Source of the DNA: Candidatus Levyibacteriota bacterium
GTDB taxonomy: Bacteria; Patescibacteria; Microgenomatia; Levybacterales; UBA12049
Length of the DNA: 9,113 bases
Direction of reading: 5' to 3'
Assembly (NCBI GenBank): GCA_003173915.1
Contig: PPGL01000017.1
Span: 1 to 9,113, forward strand
In this document: positions 8,216 to 9,113 of the stretch, in pieces
How positions within the stretch are numbered: the stretch's first letter is position 1
How the letters are laid out: every line of letters begins with the position of its first letter
Made by a program: the position numbers and the translations under genes
The notes under the pieces: generated by a model
Databases searched by the model: none
Told to the model about the DNA's origin: nothing
Seen by the model: the letters and a program-made list of their open reading frames with translations, nothing else

Positions 8216-8812
8216 ATGCCGAACAAGCATTACATAATTGTTGTTCCAGGGCTTAAAGATCGAGCAGGGTTAATGCGTTTTGTTACAAAAGGATGGAAAA
8301 CCAAAAATCTTGATGTGCTTATTCATGTTGCTCCCTGGGAAGATAAGACTTCCTATGAGAAGAAGATTGCAATGTTGCTTGTAAAAATTGATGCATTAGC
8401 AAAAAGAGGAAAGGTAACTCTTGTTGGTGTAAGTGCAGGAGGGAGTTTGGTAATGAATGCGTTTGCAAAAAGAAAGGAAAAAGTACACAGAGTTATTAAT
8501 GTAAGTGGAAGACTACGAATGGGAGGATTTCCTTCAATTGCCTTTGCTCTTTCTGCAAGAAATCATCCTGCTTTTGTAGAGTCTGTGGAAAAGGCGGAAA
8601 AAGTTTTGCCTACACTCTCTCAAAAAAATAAAGAAAAAATCATGACTATTAGCCCAATCTTTGATGGAGTTGTTCCGTTATCTGCAATCCCTGTGGATGG
8701 AGCTTACAATCTAAAAATTCCTCTAATTTCTCATGCACTTGCAACAGGAGGTTCGTTTGTATTCTTTAGAAAGAGAATTAATGATTTTATTGGAAACCAA
8801 GTAAAAAATTGA
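8216..8812 (+). CDS. small alpha/beta-hydrolase fold protein
   Basis: A 198-residue probable serine hydrolase. YIIVVPGLKDR (about 6-16) is the first core strand with the oxyanion-hole loop. VTLVGVSAGGSLVMNAFA (67-84) is the nucleophile elbow with G-V-S-A-G, nucleophile S73. SPIFDGVVP (146-154) offers D150 as the acid, and ISHALA (171-176) offers H173 as the base, so a full Ser-Asp-His triad is visible in the right order. There is no signal peptide or membrane helix, so it is probably cytoplasmic. The substrate cannot be told; esterase, lipase or peptidase-like activities all fit. An upstream in-frame ATG at 8162 would add 18 residues, but these are unlike the fold and a -10 box lies within that stretch. 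It is divergent from the CBM60-like gene. Confidence 0.8.
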   Translation: MPNKHYIIVVPGLKDRAGLMRFVTKGWKTKNLDVLIHVAPWEDKTSYEKKIAMLLVKIDALAKRGKVTLVGVSAGGSLVMNAFAKRKEKVHRVINVSGRLRMGGFPSIAFALSARNHPAFVESVEKAEKVLPTLSQKNKEKIMTISPIFDGVVPLSAIPVDGAYNLKIPLISHALATGGSFVFFRKRINDFIGNQVKN

Positions 8813-8878
8813 CTCAAAAATCAATCAAGCTAAATAACATCCCGTAAATTTAGCACTCAATGATAAGTAGTGATAAAA

Positions 8879-9055
8879 TTATTTTTCTATCCAAGTTGTA
8901 TCGTCGCCCTCTTTTGGCATATTAATTTTAAATACTAAAACAATAAAGTCAGATTCAGAGACGTTGTTAATATAGTGCGTTTCCTCAGGTTCGTCTACAA
9001 TCACATCACCTGTTTTAACAGTATATGGTGTGTCATTTATATAATAAGGTAGCGA
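8879..9055 (-). pseudogene. 3' remnant of a cupin-domain gene, cut by a mobile-element end
   Basis: Reading the minus strand, an open frame ends in TAA (8879-8881) and encodes a cupin C-terminal half. The core reads TPYTVKTGDVIVDEPEETHY, followed by INNVSESDFIVLVFKINMP, then a short tail ending TTWIEK. The G-D-x-I and P-x-x-x-H pattern is the second cupin motif (His metal ligand). The frame is closed upstream by TAG at 9056-9058, inside the hairpin-bearing sequence at the window's edge. The first cupin motif and start codon are missing. This suggests the gene was interrupted by insertion, although the missing part could lie beyond the window on the far side of the element. About 50 residues are recognisable; function (sugar isomerase, dioxygenase or binding protein) cannot be told. 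Confidence 0.65.
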
Positions 9056-9113
9056 CTATCCGAGGGCTTTTAGCCCTCGGCTGTAAAGCTCTTTCACAAA
9101 GGTCATATTGGTA
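9050..9113 (-). mobile_element. putative IS200/IS605-family element end (continues past window)
   Basis: CCGAGGGCT at 9060-9068 and AGCCCTCGG at 9072-9080 form a perfect 9-base-pair, GC-rich hairpin with a three-base loop. On the minus strand the hairpin is followed by ATAGTCGCTACC, much like the right ends of IS200/IS605 elements, where a subterminal hairpin is followed by GTAGT-type bases and the cleavage site. It sits exactly where the cupin reading frame is lost. The stretch 9112-9056 is open on the minus strand and ends LYSRGLKALG before the TAG, but is too short to assign to TnpB. No transposase gene is visible inside the window; a REP/RAYT-type repeat is an alternative. Confidence 0.45.
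9060..9080. repeat. perfect 9-bp stem, 3-base loop hairpin
   Basis: The left arm 9060-9068 and right arm 9072-9080 are exact reverse complements around TTT/AAA. The stem is far more GC-rich than the flanks. No T-tract follows on either strand, so a rho-independent terminator is unlikely; it fits the subterminal hairpin of an IS200/IS605-type end. Confidence 0.8.

Noticed and set aside
9060..9080. Rho-independent terminator at the hairpin near the right edge
   Set aside because: Neither strand has a T-tract after the stem, and the sequence context fits a transposon end better.

Overview
The window looks like part of a small-genome bacterium of the Candidate Phyla Radiation (Patescibacteria), plausibly Microgenomates-like. 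That placement is inference. It rests on AT-rich DNA, compact proteins, a shortened ATP synthase delta subunit, almost no Shine-Dalgarno sites, and repeat-filled gaps inside a core operon. The genetic code looks standard: TAA, TAG and TGA all end genes, and TGA is the stop of atpH and of the hydrolase gene.

Layout. Positions 1-897 hold the 3' end of dnaE (replicative DNA polymerase III alpha subunit), which enters from the left. After a 133-base gap comes a complete F1Fo ATP synthase operon on the + strand in the classical order atpB-atpE-atpF-atpH-atpA-atpG-atpD-atpC (1031-7451), with no atpI or atpZ. Right of it lies a minus-strand gene for a membrane-anchored protein with a CBM60-like calcium-dependent carbohydrate-binding domain (7559-8116). 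A divergent small alpha/beta hydrolase gene follows (8216-8812). The right edge holds the 3' remnant of a minus-strand cupin gene (8879-9055), apparently cut by the hairpin end of an IS200/IS605-type element (about 9050-9113).

How the operon works. The a, c and b subunits form the membrane sector. Delta links b to the alpha3beta3 catalytic head, and gamma and epsilon form the rotor stalk. All key catalytic residues are visible. The c subunit lacks the sodium ligands, so proton coupling is expected.

What stands out. (1) The gene junctions fall into tight groups (BE, FHA, GD, C). Three of the four looser junctions (E/F, A/G, D/C) are filled with imperfect palindromes. Two of these are built from 7-base units in inverted arms; the third is a REP-like GTCATCCTGAG-type element. 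(2) Strong sigma70-type promoters before atpB and atpF put the -10 box exactly 7 bases from the ATG, which implies leaderless mRNAs. The hydrolase gene shows nearly the same geometry. (3) Only atpE, whose product is needed in about ten or more copies per complex, has a Shine-Dalgarno site, and it is near perfect. (4) atpG carries an in-frame, GC-rich, palindrome-like insertion in a variable loop.
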